From assembly GCF_022953055.1 (NCBI RefSeq), contig NZ_JALJEJ010000003.1, positions 496,001 to 560,000 of the forward strand: a stretch of 64,000 bases of DNA. The letters run 5' to 3'. The translations under genes and the position numbers were made by a program. Below are positions 17,749 to 26,690 of this stretch, piece after piece; the stretch's first letter is position 1, and each line of letters begins with the position of its first letter. Origin of the DNA: Mucilaginibacter straminoryzae (GTDB lineage Bacteria > Bacteroidota > Bacteroidia > Sphingobacteriales > Sphingobacteriaceae). Below the pieces are notes generated by a model that did not search any database, was not told where the DNA came from, and was given only the letters and a program-made list of their open reading frames with translations.

Positions 17749-19089
17749 TTAAAATTTCCTTTTGGGTTTCGTTTTTTTCGACGCATTGCCTCGTGGCCCC
17801 GTTGCGCCGGGCTTTTTTGTCGTCTTATTAGTTTTTGTATTAGCCGCTTTCTTTTCGTGGAAGGCCCCTTTAAACTCGGGGTTCTCTCGGCGTTTCTGCA
17901 TATCAATCTCGCGGGCCTGCGCCTGCCGTTCTTCAAACTCAGGTTTCTCTACAAAAACTTCGGCTGGCAGTTCTTTGACAGGAATTGTCTGCCTGATCAG
18001 TTTCTCTATCTTCTTGAGATAATATTCCTCGGCAGGGTTGCAGAAGGTAATGGCCTCGCCAGACTGAAACGCCCGACCTGTACGGCCGATCCGGTGCACA
18101 TAATCTTCAATCACCACTGGTACATCAAAGTTGATCACATGGCTTACATTGCTCACGTCGATGCCCCTTGCTGCTACGTCAGTCGCTACAAGAATCTTCA
18201 CCTCGTCATTTTTAAAGGCGTTCATGGAGTTGATACGGGTGTTCTGCCCTTTGTTAGCATGCAGCACCTTTACCTCGTCCTCGTTATATTTTCGCACCAA
18301 AAACTTATACACGCTTTCGGCCGAGGTACGCGTTTTACAAAACACAATCAGCTTATTGATATGCTCGGTATTGTCAAGGATGTTGCGCAGCAGGTTGATC
18401 TTTGTCTTGACACCAGGCACCATGTAAATGCTTTGCGCTATAGTTTCTGCAGGTGTAGCCTGCGGTGTTACCTCAATAACAGTCGGAAACTCCAGAAAAT
18501 TTCCAGATAGCTGATGCACTTTAGGCGACATCGTGGCCGAGAACAATAAGTTCTGCCGTTTACGCGGCACCACTTCCAGTATGCGGTTGATCTGCGGCAT
18601 AAAGCCCATATCCATCATCTTATCGGCTTCGTCCAGCACCAGCACCTGCAAGGGCTTGGTATTAATATGCCCGGCAAGGTAAAGATCCATAAAACGCCCT
18701 GGGGTAGCAACCAGCAAGTCGACACCCTGGCCTAATGCCTCTATCTGCTGTTTTGGGCCTAAGCCACCATAAACGGTAAGCGTACGCAGGTCTGTATACG
18801 CCGCAAAGGTTTTAATATTCTGCTCAATCTGCATCGCCAACTCGCGGGTCGGCGCCAGGATCAACGCCCGGGGGTCTTTGCCTTGCGCATATTTCAGCTT
18901 CATCATCAGCGGCAGCACATAGGCTGCGGTTTTACCCGTACCGGTTTGCGCAATGCCCATTACATCCTGCCCGTTCAATATCGGCGGGATGGCTTTCTGC
19001 TGAATAGGCGTAGCCTCGGTATAACCGGCATCGGCAATGGCATTCAATATCTGCCGGTTAAACTTAAAATCTTCAAAAACTACAGCCAT
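17749..19089 (-). CDS. DEAD-box RNA helicase, RhlE-like
   Basis: A 446-residue helicase with all DEAD motifs: Q motif (TPIQQKAIP), I (AQTGTGKT), Ia (PTRELA), Ib (TPGR), II (DEAD, VLDEADKMMDMGF), III (SAT), IV (LIVFCKT), V (ATDVAARGIDV) and VI (HRIGRTGRA). After the second RecA-like domain (about residue 370) comes a lysine-rich tail ending KKTKPKRKF, the usual RNA-binding tail of RhlE-type enzymes. Such helicases act in ribosome assembly and RNA decay. The open frame continues to 19353, but the ATG at 19087-19089 gives the family start and has a perfect TAnnTTTG box 5 nt before it. The gene is divergent from pyrC. Confidence 0.9.
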   Translation of the reverse strand: MAVVFEDFKFNRQILNAIADAGYTEATPIQQKAIPPILNGQDVMGIAQTGTGKTAAYVLPLMMKLKYAQGKDPRALILAPTRELAMQIEQNIKTFAAYTDLRTLTVYGGLGPKQQIEALGQGVDLLVATPGRFMDLYLAGHINTKPLQVLVLDEADKMMDMGFMPQINRILEVVPRKRQNLLFSATMSPKVHQLSGNFLEFPTVIEVTPQATPAETIAQSIYMVPGVKTKINLLRNILDNTEHINKLIVFCKTRTSAESVYKFLVRKYNEDEVKVLHANKGQNTRINSMNAFKNDEVKILVATDVAARGIDVSNVSHVINFDVPVVIEDYVHRIGRTGRAFQSGEAITFCNPAEEYYLKKIEKLIRQTIPVKELPAEVFVEKPEFEERQAQAREIDMQKRRENPEFKGAFHEKKAANTKTNKTTKKPGATGPRGNASKKTKPKRKF

Positions 19090-19094
19090 AGCCG

Positions 19095-19102
19095 CAAAGA
19101 TA
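19095..19102 (-). promoter_or_regulatory. -7 promoter box of the helicase operon
   Basis: The minus strand reads TATCTTTG, CGGCT and then ATG. The box is a perfect TAnnTTTG and only 5 nt separate it from the start codon, implying an almost leaderless mRNA. The 190-nt gap to pyrC also carries purine-rich AGAAGCAAGAG repeats in inverted positions (19111-19121 and 19248-19258). Confidence 0.6.
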
Positions 19103-19243
19103 CCTTTTAGAGAAGCAAGAGACAAGAGCCATGCGACCGAACTTGGAGGCAAGAAACCAGAGACAGGAAACAAGACTCTTTTTTCAAGTATAACAAAGTA
19201 ATTAAATCTTGGCTCTTGTTTCTTGCCTCTTGTTTCCCATCTA

Positions 19244-19274
19244 TTGGCTCTTGCTTCTAAACAAACTATCTTTG
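19244..19274 (+). promoter_or_regulatory. Promoter of the dihydroorotase gene
   Basis: TTGG at 19244-19247, 19 nt spacer and TATCTTTG at 19267-19274 give a near-perfect Bacteroidota promoter. The ATG at 19280 follows after 5 nt (TACCC), so the leader is very short or absent. Confidence 0.65.
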
Positions 19275-19279
19275 TACCC

Positions 19280-20614
19280 ATGCCGAGTACCCTCATCAAA
19301 TCAGCCACCGTGGTTAACGAAGGCCAACAGTTTGTTGCCGATATTTTGATCAAAGACGGAATTATAGACCGGATAGACAGTCAGATCGATAGCCATGCCG
19401 ACCAGGAGATCAATGCCGAAGGTTTATACCTTTTACCAGGTATGATAGACGACCAGGTGCATTTCCGCGAACCGGGACTGACGCATAAGGGAGATCTGTA
19501 CACCGAATCAAGGGCGGCAGTTGCGGGCGGTATCACTTCTTTTATGGAGATGCCGAATACCGTGCCTAATACGCTGACGCAGGAATTGTTAGAAGAAAAG
19601 TATCAGTTGGCGGCGCAAAAGTCATTAGCCAACTACTCGTTCTACATGGGCGCTTCTAATGATAACCTGGACGAGGTTTTAAAAACAGACATCCGGAATG
19701 TTTGTGGTGTAAAGGTATTTATGGGGTCATCGACAGGCAATATGCTGGTTGATAATCCGAATACGCTTGAAAACCTTTTTAGCCAATCGCCTACGCTGAT
19801 TGCTACGCATTGCGAAGATGAGGCGACCATTAAATCTAACCTAGAGCATTATAAGCAACTGCTTGGCGAAAACATTACCGTTAAATTTCACCCAAAGATC
19901 CGTAATACCGAAGCCTGCTATCTCTCTTCATCATTTGCGGTAGAGCTTGCTAAGAAGAACGGCACAAGGCTTCACATACTGCATATTTCAACCGAGAAAG
20001 AAACGCACCTGTTTAACAATGTGTTGCCGCTGGCGCAGAAACGCATTACAGCAGAGGCCTGCGTGCATCACCTGTGGTTTTCTGACGAAGATTACGAAAC
20101 CAAAGGCAATAACATTAAATGGAACCCGGCTATTAAAACAGCAGAGGACCGCGAAGGTATTTTGAAGGCCGTATTGGACGGACGTATAGACGTGATCGCT
20201 ACCGACCATGCACCGCACACCATCGAAGAGAAAGCCAAACCTTACCTGGAAGCACCTTCGGGCGGGCCATTAGTGCAGCATGCCTTACCCGCTTTGCTTG
20301 AAATGCACAAGAAGGGAAAAATCACCCTGGAACAGATCGCAGAAAAAACAGCGCATAATGTGGCTATCTGCTTCCAGATAGAGAAACGGGGCTTTATTCG
20401 CGAAGGTTATTTTGCCGACCTTGTTTTGGCTGATTTAAACAGTCCGTGGACGGTCACCAAAGAAAACCTGTTATATAAATGCAAGTGGAGCCCTTTCGAG
20501 GATACCACGTTTTCGGCTACAATTAAACATACTTTTGTATCCGGCAACCTGGCCTACAGCAACAGCAGTCTGATTGAAAAAAGTATGGGTATGCGTATGA
20601 CTTTCGCCCGATGA
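19280..20614 (+). CDS. pyrC: Dihydroorotase, class I type
   Basis: A 444-residue amidohydrolase. The frame opens upstream at 19223, but the ATG at 19280 follows the promoter and gives the family N-terminus. Signature regions: PGMIDDQVHFREPG, VKVFMGSS with the candidate carboxylated lysine, ATHCED, LHILHIS and ATDHAPH. In class I enzymes the first region normally reads H-x-H (DPHVHLREPG). Here the first histidine is glutamine. It catalyses carbamoyl-aspartate to dihydroorotate cyclisation in pyrimidine synthesis, if active. Divergent from the helicase operon. Confidence 0.87.
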   Translation: MPSTLIKSATVVNEGQQFVADILIKDGIIDRIDSQIDSHADQEINAEGLYLLPGMIDDQVHFREPGLTHKGDLYTESRAAVAGGITSFMEMPNTVPNTLTQELLEEKYQLAAQKSLANYSFYMGASNDNLDEVLKTDIRNVCGVKVFMGSSTGNMLVDNPNTLENLFSQSPTLIATHCEDEATIKSNLEHYKQLLGENITVKFHPKIRNTEACYLSSSFAVELAKKNGTRLHILHISTEKETHLFNNVLPLAQKRITAEACVHHLWFSDEDYETKGNNIKWNPAIKTAEDREGILKAVLDGRIDVIATDHAPHTIEEKAKPYLEAPSGGPLVQHALPALLEMHKKGKITLEQIAEKTAHNVAICFQIEKRGFIREGYFADLVLADLNSPWTVTKENLLYKCKWSPFEDTTFSATIKHTFVSGNLAYSNSSLIEKSMGMRMTFAR

Positions 20615-20693
20615 TGAGGCTGCTTGTTTTAGATTTTACAGCATAAGTTACTTTTATTGAAATTTATTCGTATAATGTGTAACCCTAATACGA

Positions 20694-21464
20694 ATGAGAA
20701 ACCCTGTCTCGCTTGAAGTATTTGCCAATTCAGCATCATCTGCTGCGGCTGCACAACTTGGTGGCGCCCATAGTGTATTGCTTTGCGAAAATCTGAACCA
20801 GGCGGGCACCACCCCTTCATACGGGCAGATCATTACCGCCAGGAAATCGCTTACCATACCGCTGAGCGTATTGATCCGCCCACGCGAGGGTGATTTTCTT
20901 TATAACGATACGGAATTTAACATCATGCTGGCTGATACTGAAATTTGTATTGATGCCGGATGCGATGGCATTGCCGTAGGTGTATTAAATGCCGATGGCA
21001 CCGTGGATAAGGAACGCTGCGAACAACTAATTGCCCGGGCGCGCAATAAAGGTTTACGTATTGTTTTTCACCGGGCATTTGATACGTGTATCAATTACCA
21101 GGATGCCCTGGAAGACCTCATCAGCCTGGGTTTTACACATTTGGTTACATCCGGCGGTAAGACAACTGCCATGGAAGGCGCGGCTACTATCAACAAGCTG
21201 GTTTCGCAAGCCGGTAACCGCATCAATATTATTGCAGGGAGCGGCATCACCGAAAACAACGTTAACTACTTACTGAAGTTTACGGGTGTACAAGCCATAC
21301 AAACATCGGCAAGATCTACCATTTACGGCCGCATGGATTTCCAGAATACACAAATATTGATGGGCAACCGCTCACACTACCTGTATGCTTATGAACAAAC
21401 AAGCGCCAAAGAAGTTCGCCGCCTGGTAGACCTGCTTAACGCCTCGGCATCAGAAGAGGGTTAG
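20694..21464 (+). CDS. CutC family protein (divergent paralogue)
   Basis: A 256-residue TIM-barrel protein of the CutC family, without a signal peptide. Family landmarks are present: LCENLNQAGTTPS, then IRPREGDFLYND where canonical CutC reads IRPRGGDF-Y, DGIAVGVLNADG, FHRAFD and IIAGSGITENN. CutC was once named for copper tolerance, but that role has been disputed and an enzymatic function is suspected. A second, more canonical paralogue lies at 39015-39746. The two 3' ends of this gene and the convergent gene at 21450 overlap by 15 nt. Confidence 0.8.
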   Translation: MRNPVSLEVFANSASSAAAAQLGGAHSVLLCENLNQAGTTPSYGQIITARKSLTIPLSVLIRPREGDFLYNDTEFNIMLADTEICIDAGCDGIAVGVLNADGTVDKERCEQLIARARNKGLRIVFHRAFDTCINYQDALEDLISLGFTHLVTSGGKTTAMEGAATINKLVSQAGNRINIIAGSGITENNVNYLLKFTGVQAIQTSARSTIYGRMDFQNTQILMGNRSHYLYAYEQTSAKEVRRLVDLLNASASEEG

Positions 21465-24272
21465 CGGCACTACCAGCTCTATCCTATTCTGTCCCCTGCC
21501 GCCCAGGTCTGTATCCAGCAGTCGGGTGTACCTTAAGCCAAAGGTTAACGGCAACTGGTTAAACCACTGGGTATCAAAAAACAACTCCGCACCTGTCGAA
21601 CGGAAATCACCTTTGAACTGGGTGTTGTTGGTATAGAAATCCTGTGCATGCGAGTAATCAAAATATAAGTTCCCACGTAACCGAAGCAAATAGATCAGTT
21701 CACCAAAGCCCTTATCGGGGTAGGCAATCGGGAAGTGATAGTTTGCGCTTACCTTATCCATTTTGTAGAGGTTGTAAACCGTGTACCCTCTCGAAAACGG
21801 AAAGTTGTTAGAAAAATCAATCACGGCGTCCTTGCTTCTTTGCTGATGCGCCAAACCAAACACCAGGCTATGGTTTTTACCTAAACCGGGAAAATACAAG
21901 TTTGAAGTTGCCAATACCTGGTAGTTGTACTGGCTGATGATCCCCTTCCGATAGCTCAACCCAAATGTCTGTGCCCAACGTGGATAAATATTTTGCACCG
22001 GCTGCTGTATCTGGTTGCTGAAGCTGAGATACGTGTTCTGATAAGTAAATGAACCATCTCTGAAAAGCGTTTGAAACGGCTTCTGGAAATGCTGGTTGCT
22101 GTAATACGTTTCGCTACCTACGGTAAGGAAAGTAGAATGCGTGCCACCGCTAAAATTTAAAGGCACACGCAAGCCGCCATGTATTTCTGATTCGTTCCAA
22201 TAAACGTACTGCCCGCGGTAAGTCGCCCGGCGGTCAACCGTGTAATTTACACCACCTACTAAATAAGGGAACCAGGCGCCGAAGGCAGCGTTATAGCCGA
22301 ACTTTTTATAGCTCTCATCGCGGTTGTAGGTTCCGTATAATTCAGACTGGAAGGTATTGATCACATTCTCGCCCGAGATAGACAGCGTATAATCAGGATC
22401 TTCAAAATCTGGCAGTAAGCTATGGAAGTTAAAGAAGTTGTGCAGTTTGCTGTATTTCTTCACCGGATAGTTCTCCGTTTTTACCCTTGCCAATAGGTCA
22501 GCCGCCGAATCCTTTTTCAGCGAAGAAATACCATAATCCTGCAGTTGCCCGGTTTGCTCAACAGGTTCCTGCTGTATCTGGTTCAGATCTGCCTGGTGTA
22601 ACTGGTAGCCATAAGCAGTAAAACTTGCCCAGGCCAGCCGGTTACCTTTTACAAAAGGTTCGTAATTGCCAATGGCATGTTGCAGGGTGTCATTTTGTAA
22701 GCGGTACAGCTTTTTATCAGCCATATTCAGTACATACAAGCGATCATTCATGCCCGTAGTACCCGAAAAATAAACCTTATCATCAGCAACGTTTAAAAAC
22801 GAAACCGGCGCTTTGCTATAGGGCGTTAAGGCTTCAAAATCTCCGCTGGCAGGGTTGATCAAAGCGATGGTCATTGCACCGGACGCATTTCGCACGGCAG
22901 CCAATAACTGATCATGGTAAAACTTTGGATAGGTATAAAATAAGTTAGACGGATTAGGTACGGCGTTAATCACCGTGCCGTCTGCGGTATTCAGCACCTG
23001 TAAAGTGCTTTTACCTCCCGGCTCTACCTGTACCACCACTATTTTACTGCCATCCTCGCTAAAAGCAGGCGAAAAATATTTTGTTTTGCTGGTGATCTTC
23101 TTCTCCGTTCCGCTCGCTACATCCATAATGCGTAGTTCATTATAATTGCGGTAGCCCCAGCGCAGGTCTGGCTTAAAGGAGGCATAAACGATCTTGCCAT
23201 TGTTATAATCGAAATAGCGGTCGAGCGACAAGTCTTTCACCCTGATCTCTTTTTCATTCCTCCCGTTCCGGATCACAAACGTAGGCCGCTTGCTATACGT
23301 ACTTTTTACATAGATCAGCGTGCTGTCGTCCACTACGGCGGGATATTCCTGATCGGCGATAAAATGCTGATTCGATTTGTACAGCTGTGATTTTAGGTTT
23401 ACCGGGTCGACTATCTTCTCTTTAAAATAATCCAGCGCTTCTGAACGGAACTGCTTGTAATCTTCACCCGCGTATTTTTTTATCCCATACTGAAATGGAT
23501 AAACCCAACGGTTAAATGCGGCTGCGCTATGCGTTACGTTTCGCCAGAACATCGGCCCGTACTTCTCACGGCCATAAGCGTTCATCATATAACCCAGCGG
23601 GTACCAATCAGGCGTGTAATCTACATACGAACCGTTGCGCAGCTTCATCCAGCTATAATTCTTCCCCGCTTCCCATATCCCCCTGAAACCATTGAAGAAA
23701 TAAGGCAGCCGCCCCCTGCCCTGGTCGGTCACATGGGTTTCGTTGAATACAGCATCGCCCTCATAAAACCAATCGGGTATGGCAACAGTATTACCCAGCA
23801 ACTGTCCGCTTTCGCCGAAAAGAATGTGCAAAGCGCGCGACAGTCCAACATCAAAATTATTATACTGCTGCACGTGCCTAAACTCGTGCGTGGCTAATTG
23901 TTCTGCCCAGGGCAAGCTGCCTAACTGAAAGCTGTTCTGTTCGGGTGTCAGGTAAAACTCGCTCCTGAACGGCGCCAGCATCACAAACCCGTTAGAAACC
24001 AGTGTCTGGCTTTGCAGCACGATGTTCACTTGCCGCTGTTTTGTACCAATTGTTGGCTTTACCGCGTTATTCATTTGCTGGATGATACTGGCAACACGGC
24101 GGGCTGTAGAGTCGGCTCCGGCAGGGAAGATCACCCTTGCGGCAGGCAGGTTGATCTGCTTCCACTTAACCGATGGCGGATTACCGCCGAACTGCTGCGC
24201 ACGGACAATGATTACGTTAAAAACCAGTAACGTACCTATCAGGATACTTTTAGGGGTAAAAAATTTGAACAT
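21450..24272 (-). CDS. Exported HExxH / beta-propeller / beta-barrel protein
   Basis: A 940-residue exported protein. Signal peptide (about 1-26), then a peptidase MA-like domain with HEFRH at residues 129-133 and WFYEGDA with Glu171, the pattern of zinc gluzincins. Next come WD40/TolB-like repeats (about 300-600, e.g. SPAFSEDGSKIVVVQ and similar), and a C-terminal region rich in alternating strands (about 640-940) ending in a terminal Phe, fitting an outer-membrane barrel. It may be an outer-membrane-anchored peptidase. The frame extends to a GTG at 24275, but the ATG at 24272 is used here. It ends inside the 3' end of cutC (15-nt overlap). Confidence 0.8.
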   Translation of the reverse strand: MFKFFTPKSILIGTLLVFNVIIVRAQQFGGNPPSVKWKQINLPAARVIFPAGADSTARRVASIIQQMNNAVKPTIGTKQRQVNIVLQSQTLVSNGFVMLAPFRSEFYLTPEQNSFQLGSLPWAEQLATHEFRHVQQYNNFDVGLSRALHILFGESGQLLGNTVAIPDWFYEGDAVFNETHVTDQGRGRLPYFFNGFRGIWEAGKNYSWMKLRNGSYVDYTPDWYPLGYMMNAYGREKYGPMFWRNVTHSAAAFNRWVYPFQYGIKKYAGEDYKQFRSEALDYFKEKIVDPVNLKSQLYKSNQHFIADQEYPAVVDDSTLIYVKSTYSKRPTFVIRNGRNEKEIRVKDLSLDRYFDYNNGKIVYASFKPDLRWGYRNYNELRIMDVASGTEKKITSKTKYFSPAFSEDGSKIVVVQVEPGGKSTLQVLNTADGTVINAVPNPSNLFYTYPKFYHDQLLAAVRNASGAMTIALINPASGDFEALTPYSKAPVSFLNVADDKVYFSGTTGMNDRLYVLNMADKKLYRLQNDTLQHAIGNYEPFVKGNRLAWASFTAYGYQLHQADLNQIQQEPVEQTGQLQDYGISSLKKDSAADLLARVKTENYPVKKYSKLHNFFNFHSLLPDFEDPDYTLSISGENVINTFQSELYGTYNRDESYKKFGYNAAFGAWFPYLVGGVNYTVDRRATYRGQYVYWNESEIHGGLRVPLNFSGGTHSTFLTVGSETYYSNQHFQKPFQTLFRDGSFTYQNTYLSFSNQIQQPVQNIYPRWAQTFGLSYRKGIISQYNYQVLATSNLYFPGLGKNHSLVFGLAHQQRSKDAVIDFSNNFPFSRGYTVYNLYKMDKVSANYHFPIAYPDKGFGELIYLLRLRGNLYFDYSHAQDFYTNNTQFKGDFRSTGAELFFDTQWFNQLPLTFGLRYTRLLDTDLGGRGQNRIELVVPLTLF

Positions 24273-24355
24273 CACCGTGAATGTAAATACTTAAAGGCAA
24301 CAAAGCAAACACGGTCAATATACACTCTAATGACAGTGTATGTTACAAAATGGTA

Positions 24356-24363
24356 TACATTTG
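24356..24363 (+). promoter_or_regulatory. Candidate -7 promoter box of hscA
   Basis: TACATTTG is a perfect TAnnTTTG box, 20 nt before the ATG at 24384. No clear -33 TTTG at the usual distance. Confidence 0.45.
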
Positions 24364-24383
24364 CACCTGTTTAATAAAATACT

Positions 24384-26240
24384 ATGGCTAAAGTCTCCAT
24401 TAACCTGGCTACCGGGTCTTTGCAGCAGGAAGATATTATTGTTGGTATAGACCTGGGCACTACCAATTCGCTGGTTGCATTTATCAATCCGGATAAAAAC
24501 GCGCAGGTAATTAATGATGCAGGAAAAGGTGTACTGGTGCCTTCGGTAGTACATTTTGGCCCTACTGGCGAGATTACCGTTGGAAATGATGCTAAAGCCT
24601 ACCTGACGACTGACCCGCAGAATACCATATTTTCTGTTAAACGTTTATTAGGCCGTTCGTACAAAGACATCGAGAACTATAAAGACTTCTTTTCTTACAA
24701 AGTGATCGACGATAATTCTGAAAGCCTGGTAAAAATCAAGGTGGGCGATAAATTCTACACCCCTATCGAACTCTCGGGACTGATATTAAAAGAGCTAAAA
24801 GAACGTGCAGAACATGCCCTAAAGACGCCGGTTAACCGTGCTGTAATTACCGTTCCGGCTTATTTTAATGATTCGCAGCGCCAGGCTACTCGCGATGCAG
24901 GCAAACTTGCAGGGCTGGACGTTTTACGTATTGTGAATGAACCTACTGCAGCCAGTTTAGCGTATGGTATCGGACTGAATCCCGACGAAACAAAAACTGT
25001 TGCCGTTTATGACCTGGGCGGTGGTACGTTTGATGTTTCTATCCTGCAGATCCAGAATGGCATCTTCGAAGTATTATCTACCAATGGTAACACCTTTTTA
25101 GGTGGCGACGATTTTGACCGTGCGATTGCCGACTACTGGATAGTACAAAATAAGCTGGACAAAAACGAGCTGCAGGCGAATAACGAATTAACCCAACAGC
25201 TTCGTCTGAAAGCCGAAGAAGCTAAAAAAGCCTTTGCACATCAGAGCCTGTTCAATGAAAAGATTGGCGATATCTGGTGTACGATGGACCGCACCACGTT
25301 TGAGCAACTGATTGCACCTAAAGTAGAGGAAACCATCGACAGCTGCCGCAATGCGCTGAAAGATGCCGGGTTAACCGTCAAAGATATCGACGAAGTAATC
25401 ATGGTCGGCGGATCTACCCGTACGGCGCTGGTAAAGCAAAAGGTGGGCGAGTTTTTTGGTCGCCCGGTACATGATGATGTTAACCCTGATGAAGTAGTGG
25501 CCCTGGGTGCTGCTCTACAAGCCGATATTCTCGCCGGTAACCGCCGCGATATATTGTTGCTGGATGTTACCCCCCTGTCGCTGGGTATTGAAACTATGGG
25601 TGGCCTGATGGATGTGATCATCCCGCGTAATTCAAAGGTTCCTACAAAAGCAGGCCGACAGTATACCACTTCGGTAGACGGGCAGGTAAATATGAAGGTG
25701 ACCGTTTATCAGGGCGAACGCGACCTGGTGAAAGAAAACCGTAAGCTGGCAGAATTCGACCTAAAGGGTATCCCCGCTATGCCTGCAGGTTTGCCGAAAG
25801 TGGATATTAATTTTATGCTGAATGCAGATGGCATCCTGAAAGTACAGGCCATCGAGCTGCGTTCTGGTGTGAAACAGGAAGTGGAAGTAAAACCTACCTA
25901 TGGCATTACGGACGAGCAGGTGGAACAAATGCTGATGGACAGCATCACCCATGCCAAAGACGATGTAAGCCAGCGTATGGCGATTGAAGCCCGTACCGAA
26001 GGCGAGCAAATGGTGTATACCGCCCAACGCTTCCTGGAAAAGAACCGCGATTACCTGAGCATTGATGAAATTGCACAAACGCAACAGTACGTAAAGGCCT
26101 TACAAGACGTACTGATCAATGGTGATAAAGATACTATCCATAAAAAGATTGAAGAGTTGAACGACTATACCCGGCCGTTTGCCGAACGTGTGATGGATAT
26201 GGCCATTAGCCAAGCTATGAAGGGTAAAAGTATTGAATAA
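24384..26240 (+). CDS. hscA: HscA-type Hsp70 chaperone for Fe-S assembly
   Basis: A 618-residue Hsp70. The ATPase domain shows [25 protein letters not shown] and VMVGGSTR, and the substrate-binding domain begins at about residue 390 ([14 protein letters not shown]). Unlike DnaK, the length (about 618), the N-terminal leader [16 protein letters not shown] and the absence of the DnaK GIP-type glycine-rich C-terminal tail match HscA. HscA with HscB helps transfer clusters from IscU. The gene is alone with a terminator behind it. fdx and iscX lie at 4385-4983. Confidence 0.78.
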   Translation: MAKVSINLATGSLQQEDIIVGIDLGTTNSLVAFINPDKNAQVINDAGKGVLVPSVVHFGPTGEITVGNDAKAYLTTDPQNTIFSVKRLLGRSYKDIENYKDFFSYKVIDDNSESLVKIKVGDKFYTPIELSGLILKELKERAEHALKTPVNRAVITVPAYFNDSQRQATRDAGKLAGLDVLRIVNEPTAASLAYGIGLNPDETKTVAVYDLGGGTFDVSILQIQNGIFEVLSTNGNTFLGGDDFDRAIADYWIVQNKLDKNELQANNELTQQLRLKAEEAKKAFAHQSLFNEKIGDIWCTMDRTTFEQLIAPKVEETIDSCRNALKDAGLTVKDIDEVIMVGGSTRTALVKQKVGEFFGRPVHDDVNPDEVVALGAALQADILAGNRRDILLLDVTPLSLGIETMGGLMDVIIPRNSKVPTKAGRQYTTSVDGQVNMKVTVYQGERDLVKENRKLAEFDLKGIPAMPAGLPKVDINFMLNADGILKVQAIELRSGVKQEVEVKPTYGITDEQVEQMLMDSITHAKDDVSQRMAIEARTEGEQMVYTAQRFLEKNRDYLSIDEIAQTQQYVKALQDVLINGDKDTIHKKIEELNDYTRPFAERVMDMAISQAMKGKSIE

Positions 26241-26260
26241 GTAAAAACATCGCTATAGCA

Positions 26261-26287
26261 AAAACGCCCGGTATTTCCGGGCGTTTT
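26261..26287. terminator. Bidirectional rho-independent terminator
   Basis: AAAACGCCCGG, loop TATTT and CCGGGCGTTTT form a perfect 11-bp hairpin with a T-run on each side. It serves hscA (stop 21 nt before) and the convergent gene at 26307. Confidence 0.93.
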
Positions 26288-26306
26288 CTGTTTTATAAAA
26301 TATTGC

Positions 26307-26597
26307 TTAGCGACTGCTGATGGCTTCCTGTTCTTTCAGGGCAGCAATATTATTCTTGTTGCTGAATTCGGATGTCTGTTCTGCAAAGCTATCTAATATA
26401 GCTGCAATGTTATCCAGGTTATCACCAATGCGCTGGTGCATGTCCGGCAGGTCTTTTTCGAGCCTTCTGTCACCTAATTCAATATTGTCTACTTCAATCT
26501 TACTTATCTTCTGCATACAAGCCTGCTGGCTATTTCTCAGATCTTCCAACTCGCGGACGATCTTTTCCATCAACTCGAATTTTTTAAGCTTATCCAT
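26307..26597 (-). CDS. Small helical protein, unknown
   Basis: A 96-residue, fully helical and charged protein with heptad-like spacing of Leu/Ile (KLKKFELMEKIVRELEDLRN, then IGDNLDNIAAILDSFAEQ). It may form a coiled coil. No signal peptide or membrane helix is visible, and I recognise no family. It is convergent with hscA, sharing a terminator, and divergent from the TPR gene with 93 nt between starts. Confidence 0.6.
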   Translation of the reverse strand: MDKLKKFELMEKIVRELEDLRNSQQACMQKISKIEVDNIELGDRRLEKDLPDMHQRIGDNLDNIAAILDSFAEQTSEFSNKNNIAALKEQEAISSR

Positions 26598-26670
26598 GTT
26601 TTTAAAATTTAGTTGCTGTTAAAAAACTATTTATAACAAACACTTTGCCATTCCACAATAAACTAATAAC

Positions 26671-26685
26671 TTAGTTTAAAACTAA
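26671..26685. promoter_or_regulatory. Palindrome in front of the TPR gene
   Basis: TTAGTTT-A-AAACTAA is a perfect 7-bp palindrome around one base, ending 5 nt before the ATG at 26691. It may be an operator for this gene or the divergent one. A TTTG at 26644-26647 precedes it. Confidence 0.3.
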
Positions 26686-26690
26686 CCGTT

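Noticed and set aside
19090..19353. Longer N-terminus of the helicase up to 19353
   Set aside because: It would overlap the pyrC start, lacks similarity to the family, and ignores the promoter box 5 nt before the ATG at 19089.
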